Assembly (NCBI RefSeq): GCF_031143425.1
Contig: NC_090444.1
Location: 1,347,638,323-1,347,702,322 of the forward strand
DNA from: Pleurodeles waltl
Lineage: Eukaryota; Chordata; Amphibia; Caudata; Salamandridae
DNA: 64,000 bases
Direction of reading: 5' to 3'
A program made the position numbers and the translations under genes. Shown here piece after piece: positions 21,138-32,310 of the stretch. The notes beneath the pieces are model-generated. The model saw nothing but the letters and a program-made list of their open reading frames with translations, made no database searches and was not told the origin of the DNA. How positions within the stretch are numbered: the stretch's first letter is position 1; each line of letters starts with the position of its first letter.

Positions 21138-24100
21138 TGTTAGACCTGACATGCCTTAGGGTGGTCACCCCTAACTTTTTGCCTGCCTCCCTCGACTTTT
21201 TGGACCCTGTTTTGCTGGCTTTTAGACTCTGCACACTTTACCACTGCTAACCAGTGCTAAAGTGCATATGCTCTCTCCCTTTTTAAACATGGTAACTTTG
21301 GATCATACCTGATTGGACTATTTAATTTACTTATAAGTCCCTAGTAATGTGCACTATATGTGCCTAGGGCCTGTAGATTAAATGCTACTAGTGGACCTGC
21401 AGCACTGGTTGTGCCACCCACTTAAGTAGCCCCCCTTAACCTTGTCTCAGGCTTGCCATTGCAAGGCCTGTGTGTGCAGTTTCCCTGCCACTTCGACATG
21501 GCATTTCAAAGTACTTGCCAAGCCTAGAACTCCCCTTTTTCTACATATAAGTCACCCCTAATGTGTGCCCTAGGTAACCCCTAGAGCAGGGTGCTGTGTG
21601 GGTAAAAGGCAGGACATGTACCTGTGTAGTTATATGTCCTGGTAGTGTAAAACTCCTAAATTCGTTTTTACACTACTGTGAGGCCTGCTCCCTTCATAGG
21701 CTAACATTGGGGCTGTCCTCATACATTGTTGAAGTGGCAGCTGCTGATCTGAAAGGAGCAGGAAAGTCATATTTAGTATGGCCAGAATGGTAATACAAAA
21801 TCCTGCTGACTGGTGAAGTCGGATTTAATATTACTATTCTAGAAATGCCACTTTTAGAAAGTGAGCATTTCTTTGCACTTAAATCTTTCTGTGCCTTACA
21901 ATCCACGTCTGGCTGGGCTTGGTTGACAGCTCCTGGTGCATTCACTCAGACACACCCCAAACACAGGGTACTCAGCCTCACTTGCATACATCTGCATTTT
22001 GAATGGGTCTTCCTGGGCTGGGAGGGTGGAGGGCCTGCTCTCACACAAATGACTGCCACACCCCCTACTGGGACCCTGGCAGACAGGATTGAACTGAAAG
22101 GGGACCTGGTGCACTTCTTAGCCACTCTTTGAAGTCTCCCCCACTTCAAAGGCCCATTTGGGTATAAAACAGGACCTCTGCCTTACCTCATCAGACACTT
22201 GCTGGAGAAGAAACCTGAACCAGAAACTACATCCTGCCAAGAAGAACTGCCTGGCTGCTCAAAGGACTCACCTGTCTGCTTTCTACAAAGGACTGCTGCC
22301 TTGCTGTTGGCCTGCTGCCTTGCTGAACTCTTGTCTGGCTGTGAAAGTGCTCTCCAAGGGCTTGGATAGAGCTTGCCTCCTGTTCCCTGAAGTCTCAGGA
22401 CCAAAAAGACTTCTCTTTTTCACTTGGACGCTCCGTGCGCCGAAATTTTCAACGCACAGCTTGTTCCGCGGCGAGAAAAACGCCGCACACCAATGCTGAT
22501 CGAGGCGACGCCTTCGGGACGACCGGAACTTTGATGCACGGCTTCGCAAGGACGACGCCGCCCGACCTCCAGAGGAGAAATCGACGCAACGCCTGCTGTG
22601 AGATCGAAATTTCGACACGCAGCCCCGCAGCACGATGCGCAGCCGGAAAACAAGCAGGAAAATCCACGCACAGACCCGGGACATCTGGTAATCCCCGCGA
22701 TCCACAGAAAGAGACTGTCCGCGCGCTGGAAAACGACGCACTACTTCCCCGCGTGGAAAATAACGACGCAAGTCCGTGTGTGCTGGGGAGAAATCGACGC
22801 ACACACCATTTTTCCACGTATCTCTTCTCCTGCGGCCCTCTGAGGAGATTTTCCACTCCAAACCAGGTACTTTGTGCTTGAAAGAGACTTTGGCCCTCAT
22901 TCTGACCCTGGCGGTCGGCGGAGAGACGGCGGTCGGACCGCGAACAGACCGGCGGTATTAAAAATGGCATTCTGACCGCGGCGGTCCCCGCCGCGACCGA
23001 CCGCCACTTCTCCACTCCGACCGCCACGGCGGTCATGACCGCCGGGCTGGAGTTTGCGCACTCCGGCCCGGCGGTCGTCCCAAGACCGCCAAGGGTATTA
23101 TGACCCTGCCTACCGCCGCGGTTTCTTGCGGGCGGGAACCGCCGTGCGAACCATGGCGGTAAGCACTATCGGGGCCAGGGAATTCCTTCCCTGGCACTGA
23201 TAGGGGTCTCCCCCACCCCCCACTACCCACCCAAGTCCTCCCCCCACACCCTCCACCCCCCTGCCACCCCCCAGAGGTGGTACGAACCCCCTCCCCACCC
23301 CCACCCCGACATGCACATACATGCACCCCGACATGCACACACCCCCAACATGCACATATACACACCCCCTACACACACATACACAACGGAGACACATACC
23401 CGCACACATACATGCAGACACGCGCACCTGCCGAACAGCACACATTACCCATAGACACAGCAGCACCCCCCGCCCGCATACACGCACTCACACACCCCCT
23501 CTACACACGCACACCCCCATGCACGCCCACATCACACAACACCCCCCCACCCCCTCCCCTCACGGACGATCAACTTACCTTGTGCGTTGGTCCTCCGGGA
23601 GGCGACGGGAGCCATGGGGAGGTGACCGCCAACAGAAGACCGCCAACAGAAGACCGCCACACAGAAATGTGGGTCGTAATTCTGTGGGCGGTGTTCTGCT
23701 GGCGTTGCGGTGGAGGTTGACCAGTCTCCACTTTCCCGCCGACCGCCAGTGTGGCTGCTGGCGGTTTCCCGGCGGAACGCTCCCAGCGGTCAGAATGCGC
23801 ACAGCGGCATACCGCCGCGGTCGGCGGTCTTCACCGCGGCGGTAACTCGGCGGTCTTGCGAAAAGACCGCCAAGGTCAGAATGAGGGCCTTTGTTTGCTT
23901 TTTAAAGACTCAAGACACTTCATATCACTTTTCAGTGATATCTCTACAAATTCACATTGCAACTTTATTCGTTTTGACCTACAATTATCCTGATAAATAT
24001 TATATATTTTTCTAAACACTGTGTGGTGTATTTTTGTGGTGCTATATGGTGGTATTGTATGATTTATTGCACAAATACTTTACACATTGCCTTCTAAGTT

Positions 24101-24241
24101 AAGCCTGACTGCTCGTGCCAAGCTACCAGAGGGTGGGCACAGGCTAATTTTGGATTGTGTGTGACTTACCCTGACTAGAGTGAGGGTTCTTGCTTGGACA
24201 GAGGGTAACCTGACTGCCAACCAAAAAACCTATTTCTAACA
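21138..24241 (+). repeat. 3' LTR, split by a Harbinger-type insert
   Basis: The LTR starts TGTTAGACCTGAC and ends TCTAACA. It is interrupted by an inserted element at 22892-23889. Removing the insert and one 3-bp duplication leaves about 2103 bp, almost the 2101 bp of the 5' LTR. Most differences from the 5' LTR in the CpG-rich segment are CG to TG or CA changes. The first about 85 bp differ strongly from the 5' LTR. Confidence 0.92.
22892..23889. mobile_element. Non-autonomous Harbinger element, 998 bp
   Basis: The inverted ends GGCCCTCATTCTGACC are near-identical to those of the full Harbinger element at 36213-45602. It is flanked by TTT (22889-22891 and 23890-23892). The uninterrupted LTR at 13975-16075 shows the empty site with one TTT, proving both the exact ends and the 3-bp target duplication. 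The interior is rich in GGCGGTC phrases near both ends, with a C/A-rich simple-sequence core at about 23210-23570. The frames through the simple repeat have no protein family. Confidence 0.93.
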
Positions 24242-24268
24242 ATTATTATTATTAATAATAATAATAAG
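24242..24268. repeat. ATT/AAT microsatellite
   Basis: A short run of ATT units switches to AAT units, which makes it self-complementary. It sits exactly at the 3' LTR junction of the Gmr1-like element. Confidence 0.8.
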
Positions 24269-26360
24269 TGGTCACCTTTGACTGGGAGCAGGTAGGAAAG
24301 TCATGTTTAGTATTTAAGGTGTTGTAATACCATCTTTAATGCTAATGTCGGATTTTAAATCATAATTCTGAAAATGTCACTTTTAGAAACCTGGGGGCAT
24401 ATTTAACAAAAAATCATCCAGCGCAGCAAGTCACCTTGCTGCGCTGGGTAATAAAGAAATGGCAGGAATGCACCATACCGAACATTGTACAGCTAATTTC
24501 TGTCTTTTCCCTGCGTTGGTGTACAATGTGCTGCCTAGCACTAATGCGCTATAGTGCAAGGTTGCCTGCATTGCAGACAGGATAATTTTTGTGTAGGAAG
24601 GGTCACCTTCCCACATAAAAACAATCCTGAAAGGCATTTTCCTTTTACATTTTGTGCTGCAGAAAGCGGCACATATAGAAAGGGAAAGTAACAAGGAGAA
24701 ATAAAGATACTTCCCCTTGTTACTCCTCACCTGGGAAGGTGTAGGATTTTGATGCATTCCCAGGCCTACCAATAATGGTAAATCTGGGAATGCACCAAAA
24801 TTCATGGGTGGATACATGGGAACACCTGCACTCCACCCATGGAACACCTTCCCTGGGCGAAGTAACACAATGCAGCAATTTGTGCTGCATTGCATTAGTC
24901 TAGATTTATCAAGCCTGGCAAAGCACAAAAGGTTGCCTTGCCTGACTTCAGAAATCTAACTTAAGAGTTGTATTGCTCTTGTGTCCCATTGCGTGGCGCT
25001 AGAGCAACACAACTCTTTGTTAAATATGCCCATTGGCATTTCCTTGTCCTAACCGTGTGGTGCCTGCAGCTTGTACCGTGTCACATGATTAGGTGTAGTT
25101 GGCAGTTGGCCCTTTATGCATTGCTCCCAGATAGTCATAGAAGAAGGTTTGTGTGTTGACAGAATGGGCCATCTTTAGCAGGATAGGGGGCAGAGCTGTC
25201 ACCCACCAACTTGTACTACAAAGAGGCTGCCTCACCACACTCACAAAGGGTCTCACTCTAATTTATTATGACCCCAAACAACCTGAGGCCAGAGCAGGTA
25301 GGAAGGAAATTCCAGGCACATTTGTAGAGGGGAAACCTTAGACGCTTCTCCCATTTCAAAGGGGGCACCAGGAATAAAAATAGGACCCTCTTCAGTACAC
25401 TCCTGGACATGTGGATAGTATAGAAGAAGAACACATTGCTGCTTGAAGCCTGCCATGCTTGCAGAAAAGGAAGACTGCACCCTTCATCCCAGGCTGAAGT
25501 GACTCTAAAGGTCAGCTGACTGATGTCCTGTTCTGAGCTACAGGGACACAACAAGCTCCAGAGTCCTCTCTGCAACTGCCCAGCTGACCAACAGCACCCG
25601 GACCTGCATAGACCCACAGCTGGACCTGCCCGGAGGTCCTGGACCTTTGGTGTGGCATCAGTTGAGGTCATCTTTGAAGAATAGTAGAAATCCTGAGGTT
25701 TTGGGCAGTTTGCGACCATGAATGAGCTTGTTTGTGCCTAGATCTTTCCGCCCATCTTACCTGACACCCGACAGGATCTTCGTGCTACACCAATAACGCT
25801 CCATGACACCTGTCATGCTCTTTGGTCTACAGTGATGACCATCTGCGATGCCCTCACTGCTCCTCTGTCCTAAACCATGAATGGAACTCTTTTCACTGGA
25901 CGTTAAAAGGTAACTTTTTCAGTGGAACAAGCAGGTCATTCTATCTGGCTTGCACTCCATAGTGGTTGGGCTGAACTTGTGACTTTCACCTGGTCTGGCA
26001 CGACCAAATAACCACAAGTGGCGCATTGTGCTTTTACGTTAAATCTTTGAAATTACATATCTCCTGATTTACTGATTGGATTTTTGTCATTTTGGTGTCA
26101 AATAATGTATTACATTTTACTCTATTTGTCTGAAGTGTTGTGGGATTTTCCATGTGTTGTGTTGTCACCTTATTACTGTTTGTGTGCTTCATAAATATAT
26201 TACACATTGCTTTTAAGTTAAGCTTCACTGCTTCTGTGCACAGCTACTAGAGGATTAGGCATAGGTTAATTTAGTGACTTTGTGTGGTTTATCCTGACAA
26301 GAATTGTGACTGTTGCTTGAGTAGGGTTTCACCACCCTCCCCCAACAATAAACCACTTTC
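24269..26360 (+). mobile_element. Old, degenerate Gmr1-type LTR relic
   Basis: Segments align in order with the interior to the end of the neighbouring LTRs. Near 24280-24390 it matches the LTR part containing GGAGCAGG...GTCATATTTAGTAT and CACTTTTAGAAA. Near 26170-26300 it matches the part containing TTACACATTGC...TTAAGTTAAGC...CTGACTAGAGTGAGG. It is far more diverged than the young LTRs. A family C MITE interrupts it at 24395-25031. Its first part is missing, both here and to the left of the young element. Confidence 0.75.
24395..25031. mobile_element. MITE, family C
   Basis: The inverted ends are GGGCATATTTAACA and TGTTAAATATGCCC, with inner palindromic GCAGCAAG...CTTGCTGCGCTG sequence. 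It has no coding family; the minus-strand frame at 24431-24928 looks incidental. The same family is seen, split by a Tc1 element, at about 32223-34335. It is inserted in the old LTR relic. Confidence 0.75.
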
Positions 26361-26896
26361 TCAGAGAGACTATTTGGTTTCATAACCCTTCTTGTGGCAT
26401 GAGGCAGTACTAGATGACAGGGGAGCTGAGTTCTGAAAATGCAAGCATAAGAATGGATCCATTGATTGTAGATAAATATGGTATCTGTGTAGAAATTAGC
26501 TTGAGGACATATTTCAATAAATATTCCAGCTCCATTTTAAACCATGATTGGCATTTCTGGGTGACATTATTGTGATCTAAGTTGATTTGTCTCTAAAACC
26601 AAAATCAAATATACACATGAATCTACCAGGCACCACGCTTAGCATGTCCAGTGGGCTTGCAGGAGTTTGTATCAGCATGCATGGCCAGAAGCAAAGCTCA
26701 CTGACAATAGCCACATAAAGGCCTGGAGTAACCCCTCAGATTTTCTTTAGCTTAAGTTGAGTGAAGATGTTGCTAATGAGACATTCCCTTTATTTCATTG
26801 CCAAGTCCTCACAACCTTCAGGACTCTCAGTGCAAAGAGGGTATTGTTATTCTCATTTCTGGATTCAGTACCTGTGTAGAGAGCTGCAGAGAGGAA
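26361..26896. other. Non-coding DNA, nothing recognised
   Basis: No element ends and no coding frame of recognisable content were seen. Confidence 0.5.
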
Positions 26897-26986
26897 GGCC
26901 CATATTTATACTTTTTCAGTGCCGCACTTGCCCGGCTCATCAAAAAACGACGCAAATGCGGCGCTAAAAAAGTATAAATATGGGCC
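26897..26986. mobile_element. 90-bp mini-MITE with GAA duplication
   Basis: The two ends, GGCCCATATTTATACTTTTT and its reverse complement, make up most of this 90-bp element, leaving a short centre with GCCGC...GCGGC-like pairing. It is flanked by GAA (26894-26896 and 26987-26989). The ends match the larger multi-hairpin elements at 35257-36182 and 56526-57445, so this is a minimal derivative of that family. Confidence 0.85.
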
Positions 26987-28081
26987 GAAGTGCTGTGTTG
27001 AGAATTAGCACAGGGAGTGGATCCTTGACTGTGACTTGGTATAAAGGATGTCAGTGGAAGACAGTGGATTTGCCTATTTTTGTTTCCACTGGGGTTTGTT
27101 TTTATGTCTCATCGGTACACAGACAACAATGATCTGAACTAGAAAAACTGTAGTGGCAACAACAACAACCAGTAGAGAGAAATTGCAATTGCTTTTAGGT
27201 TTCTGCGCATTGAGAAGCAACAGGTCTTTGGCCTTTTTTCTAGTTGCTTTATTTTTTAAGCTAACAGGAAGCATGAAGGCGGCCAGGTATGCAGTTGGGG
27301 TCTAAGTTATAATCCCTGATTTAGTTTGTACTTGGGATGCTGCCTCTTCTTAGCTTTACAAAGTGAGTGGGGATGGAGTTGCCACACTCTGCATGCCACT
27401 GCCTCCTTTCAAACCAACAAGCACCTTGCAAGACATATGACATGGAGTGGCTGCCACTATCTGTGCAGCTAATGTTAGTCTAATACATACCCTGCTCCAA
27501 AGGTACATCTTGGACTGTTGCCGGTTACAAGACACACTACCCTGCAGCATGCAGTGAATAAACTCCATTGGCTGTCTTCTACAAAGTGCTCCAGGTATAC
27601 ATTGTGAATATGCACACCCTCTGTGCACCTACAAGGCACATCTGTAGTGCATACCCTAATGGGACCACTCTGTAGGTGAGACAGGTGGTCCTACAGACCC
27701 CACAGATATATCTTTGCAGGTGGGTCTAGTCACCCACTGTATCTGTCTGCATAGAAAACTCCAATTCCCCCCAAATGTGCATGCAGGGTGACATCTTCAT
27801 AGTGCTACATGGAGCAGCAGCTGTATGACAGCACATTTGTGAACATGACTGGGTGGCATCCTGGGCAGTGTCAGTGTGTGGCTGCCCTGTGGGCACTGCA
27901 TTCATTGTAATAGGGCCCACTTTCCCACACTGCACCTTTTTTGAGCTCCATCGTTGTGGAGGCAGGGAAAGTGTGTTCCATGTTCAAACATGCCCCAGTC
28001 ATCAATGTCGACAGCAGCATGGATCTGTTTTCCTAGGCCCACATACTACTGGCACTACCTAGCAAACACACTCTCAGTGTG
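26987..28081. other. Non-coding DNA, nothing recognised
   Basis: Several frames of 60-90 codons occur on both strands with no recognisable family. No element termini were seen. Confidence 0.5.
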
Positions 28082-29075
28082 TGTTAGAAAGTGCGCCTCT
28101 AAATGCCAGAGGTATACAGCCTTCTCCAAGGAGGGACCACAATCCTAGTCAGGGTAAGTCACAGCACAATCAAATTATGCTGTGCTCATCCTCTGGTAGC
28201 TTGACACAGAGCAGGAAGGCCTAACTTAGAAGGCAATGTGTAAAGTATTTGTGCAATAACTCATACAGTAACACAGTGAAAACACCACAAAAAGTACTCC
28301 ACACCAGTTTAAGTAAATAGATCATATTTATCTGAATAAAATAAGATCACAACAACAAAAATCCAATATGCTCAAGTCATGATATCACTTTTTAAAAGTT
28401 TAAATGAGTCTCAATCCTTAAAAATCACTGGTTGTATCCTTGTAACACACAGTATTTGGGATGCATTGGCACACTGGGTCACACAGGAAGAGATGCATCA
28501 AATAATAAGGTGTTGCAGTGTATTTTTTGGCATGGCACAGGCAATGTGCCATGGGTCATCATCCTTTTGGTCATCTGCTGCACCCTTTAGCCAACGTGCT
28601 TCCTCAAAAGCAACCAGGGCATCCTGCAGGTCCTTCTTGGTGTACCATATTTTCACAGACAGCCTTCTTTCCTTGCAGAGCTTTTTCAGCTTAGCCTTAC
28701 TGAGGGCTTCAGTGGGGACAAGATTCAGTCTCATTGTAGTCTTCTGGGAAGTTGGAATCCATTTCCAATCTCTTAAGGTACCACCGGCACAACACAAAGT
28801 CCCAAGCTTATAAAGGAGAGATAGGATTCAAATTTGTAAAAATGACCAACTGAGAGAAAAAGGAGAAAACAACACATAATGCTTCTTAGATGTGGATGGT
28901 AGCATACACAAGTCACGGTAAAGCACTTCACAAACACAAGTCCTATCCTCACTGCTGAACACAAATGTCAGAAATTGTGTCTCTAGTTGGCAGAGGTATA
29001 CACCCTTGTCCAAATAGGGACCACAATCCTAGTCAGGGTAAGTCACAATACAATTCAGATTTACATTCATATTGT
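28082..29075 (-). mobile_element. Internally deleted Gmr1-like element, inverted
   Basis: Two copies of the LTR 3' end are present on the minus strand. One starts at 28082 (TGTTAGAAA on the plus strand) and extends to about 28490. The other starts at 28966 (TGTCAGAAA) and reaches about 29075. Between them, directly next to the second LTR end, lies a leader matching the young element's leader (GTTCAGCAGTGAGGATAGGA), followed by a gag start. Most of gag and all of pol are missing, so this is a deletion remnant of a related but distinct subfamily. Confidence 0.75.
28498..28797 (-). pseudogene. Gag N-terminal fragment
   Basis: The 99-codon frame contains a helical segment (LSKAKLKKLCKERRLSV, then a KKDLQDALVAFEEA block). 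It parallels the SAP-like start of the Gag at 16234 (VKQLRGFCRAM, then KKEDFQVALRAWAEA). It sits at the expected distance from the LTR end and leader on the minus strand and is cut off after about 100 residues. Similarity is by eye only. Confidence 0.55.
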
Positions 29076-29529
29076 CCAAGAAGGATTTGTACTTGTGATC
29101 ATTGGCAATACAGTTCTCATTTCTTGGCTTATTAATTCTTGTCTGTTGTGGAAGAAGTTGTTCTATTTGATGGCTACAGATGCCATTTTGAATGGTGAAT
29201 TAGCACCCATAAAGGGTGTTTACGACCTATAGAAATCACAGGAGTTTGCCTATGGTTGTTTGATAGGTCTGCTTGGGAAGTGGACAATGATAGACCTGTA
29301 AATGCATCCAAATTCACATCTTCAAAGAAACAAACATAGGAAAATTAAAAAAAAATATGTATCTCCTATGTACTAAAGTAATGAAGGCCAGCAAGGGTAG
29401 GGTGAGCCATGCTCCCTTCTGGTATTCGAGTGAGAAAAGAAAATGAACTTTTAATAAGGACAATAAAGTGGGGGACCGTGACTCAATTAGGCAACATCAT
29501 GCAAATACGTCCATCACAGTTCTATGTAA
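29076..29529. other. Non-coding DNA, nothing recognised
   Basis: The sequence is AT-rich. It could be the 5' part of the LINE relic that follows or diverged LTR sequence, but no motif supports either. Confidence 0.4.
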
Positions 29530-31980
29530 GCAGGAATGGATAGATTCAAATTGGTTGGCACTAATTGAAGCTCCTAGAAATAAAGATCAGACGTTTTTCT
29601 GGCAGATTTTTTCAAATGGTGATGCAACAACCTCAAGTCAGATAGAATTCACAGTTCAACCCCAGCAATGGACAAAAACGTTTCATGGACCTGAACACTG
29701 CAATCCCTCAGTCTGCCCCTCCTATCACTGAACATAAAATAGGTCTGTACATTAAGGCTAGCACAAATAATGACATGTTCACTCGTCTCTCTTTGGATGA
29801 GAAATTATTATCATTTATTTAGGACACAACAAGGTTCTGAGCGATATGTTTAGTTTTGAGACTGGTGTATTGGGAACCTACATCAATGCCTTATCCAATA
29901 ACATTCTGGCAGGTGCTAGTATACCCCCTCTTGGTTAGGGGCCTAAAATAACTCCTATCTATAAAAAGGGTGATCAAAATCCCCTTGTAATTACAGACCA
30001 ATAAGTTTGATTGACAACCTTTAGAAGGTTTTTTGCCATCAAATATTAGCTACATTATTAGATTGGATGGACAAAAGAAAGATTTTATCCCCTTTTCAAG
30101 CTGGATTCAATACCAAAGTGAGTACTATCAACCAAGTATTTTGTTTGAACTTAATAATTTGGAAATACCTGACGCTTTCAAATGTTCATCTCTACATAGT
30201 GTTTGTAGGCTTGAGGGTGGCTTTTGACTTGGTCCAGAGACAGCTATTGTGGCCCACTTTGGCCCAGATGGGTGTTGAACCATGCTTATTGGATGTCCTT
30301 GTTAGACTAAATGATAGGAACTATGCCCAAGTGAGATAGGGGCTATGAGGGTAGCTCACATATGACATATTGATTGCTTCTGGGGTAGGTCAGGGCTGTA
30401 TGCTCTCCCCTACCCTATTTTCCTTGTACATAAACAATTTAGTTGATCATTCACTGTCTTATATCCACGATAGCCCAAGGCTGGGGTGTTTATTATCCCG
30501 GGCTTTACTATGTGCGGATGACACTGTGCTACTTTCTCACACCCCTTCTGGTCTGCAGAATCTGCCAAATAGCTTTGGAAGTAGGTTTGGAAGTGAACAC
30601 CTCCAGAACCAAGATTATGGTCCTTAATCCCTATAAATCATTCAGGGGAGGGTTGTCTTGTGGGACAAGACTTCACCAGATAGATAATTTTGACTGCCTG
30701 GGCACGGGCCCTGATAAAACCATTAGATGGAGGGCCCAAATTGTCAAATCAGAAATGTCCCTGCTTCACTGTGCTTCTGCAGCTATAAAGTGTTACAAAG
30801 TTTCTACACCAAATTCTGTGTCCCAGGCATTGAGAACTATAGGGTGAAGATGCAATCAGCTGCCCTATACAGAGCAGATATATAAGGTACTGAGAATCTT
30901 AGTGGACTAGTCTTGAAGGAAAATAGGCTTATTAAATCTCAGGTAACCTCCCAAGTAGAGCCCCAGTTGTCCCGTTGTTTTTTTACACTAGACTCAAAAG
31001 AATCGGAGATCAAGCCAATTTAAGGCCCTTACTTTTTTTGGGTCAGATTGTGGTCCAACTCAGAATTGGCTATATATAGATCAGCTTTGGAGGAGGTTTT
31101 CAATAACATGAATGGTTGTACTACACCATGGCTTGGTATTATAAAACTCCATATGAGCAACTTAGGTCTGGGTACATTTTGGTCTAACCCATCTCAAATT
31201 AATAACAACTCAAAGTTTGTTGTTAAAGAGAAATTCTGGACCCATACAACTGATTTTATATCATCTCAACGCAAAGGCAGGAGGTTTGATGGACACGTTT
31301 TTGTCCTTCAAAGCCAGTCTATATTTAAAACCTCATATGGATGTCTTTGTTTCACCACTAGCCCACACCCTGTTGATAAAACTGAGAGCAAGCACTTTGC
31401 TCATGAAAAAATTCAGGTATAAATGGGATTCTATCAACCCAAGATCGCAAACCTGACCACTCTGCAATTACTGCCCAGAGGATGCTGAGCATTTACTTTT
31501 CTTTGCCTGCCATATGACTGACGAAGGAGCTCATGGATAAAACCAATCTGCATTTTCCTGGGCACAAGACACTTCAGCGAAACATCTCGGACATTTAGGT
31601 CAGACTGTTGCATCTTGATGGCATTTCAGGCCTGATTACGACCTTGGCGGATGGAATACTCCGTCACAAACGTGATGGATATCCCGCCCACCACATTACA
31701 AGTTCCATTATATCCTATGTAACTTGTAAAACAGTGGACTGGATATCCGTCACGTTTGTAATGCAGTATCCCATCCGTCAAGGTCGTAATCAGGCCCTTA
31801 GTCTCGGGGGCTACCTGTTAGCCATTAGTTATCTTGTGTACTAATGAGAAATACAATAGCACTATTTGCTGCTATGTATAGCCTTTTCATATTATTTATA
31901 TGATTGCTTTTAATATGTTTTTCTGTTGTATGTTTTATGGGCTTGTTCCCAAAAATAAACAATTTGGTGATGAAGTTTAC
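29530..31980 (+). mobile_element. LINE relic with reverse transcriptase fragments
   Basis: Reverse-transcriptase blocks are spread over three frames. A linker before reverse transcriptase is visible near 29600. Then come a YRPISL-like block (near 29995), a SPFQAGF block (30091), a GVGQGCMLSPTLFSLYINNL block (30385) and a CADDTVLLS catalytic block (30510). Near 31460 a Cys/His-rich tail (CNYCPEDAEH) is encoded. Multiple frameshifts and stops make it non-functional. The 3' region runs to about 31980 and is interrupted by a small MITE. It is a non-LTR retrotransposon, but I cannot assign the clade. Confidence 0.78.
31629..31797. mobile_element. MITE, family D, about 170 bp
   Basis: Long inverted ends start GGCCTGATTACGACCTTGG on the left, with the matching complement ending AAGGTCGTAATCAGGCC on the right. 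Inverted similarity continues inward (GGATATCC and CGTCAC phrases), so nearly the whole element is palindromic. It lies inside the LINE relic. No clean target duplication was seen. Confidence 0.75.
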
Positions 31981-32310
31981 TTGAAGTTGAAGTGAATTAA
32001 ATATGCGTTATGTCTCTACCACCAGTTAGAAACAGTACCTACTTTTTTCCAAACAACCATGTACACTTAAAAATACCAGTGTGCTAAAGAAAGACGAGTT
32101 CCAGACTGCACAGCTTTTACAGTGCAGATGCGTGAATGTTAATTCACCACAGTGTTTAAGAGAAGTAGCCAATATGTTGAAAATTGTCATAGAAAAATGT
32201 AAACTGAGACACAAAGGTCCTTCCAAAGACTAAGGACTTGATGGTTTGACACAAAGCAGCAAGGCAACTTGCTGCGCTGTGCTGCGTGAAATGGAGCAGC
32301 TGGCACTCTA

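Larger units (their letters stand above)
13975..24241 (+). mobile_element. Gmr1-like Ty3/gypsy LTR retrotransposon
   Basis: Two direct repeats (13975-16075 and 21138-24241) bound gag, protease, integrase, reverse transcriptase and RNase H on the plus strand. Integrase lies before reverse transcriptase. That order, copia-like within a gypsy lineage, is the established mark of the Gmr1 group of deuterostome gypsy elements. Four visible lesions break the coding region: a frameshift near the G6 run at 17399-17404, TAG at 18170-18172, TAA at 19043-19045 and a frameshift near 19362. Both LTRs begin TGTT and end TCTAACA. The flanking 5-mers AAGAC and ATTAT do not match, so there is no target duplication. 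Confidence 0.92.

Noticed and set aside
23277..23845. Plus-strand frames rich in His, Thr and Pro
   Set aside because: They are translations of a C/A-rich simple repeat inside the non-autonomous Harbinger element.
24431..24928. Minus-strand frame of 165 codons
   Set aside because: It lies within a family C MITE with no coding relatives. The second copy of this MITE does not keep the frame.
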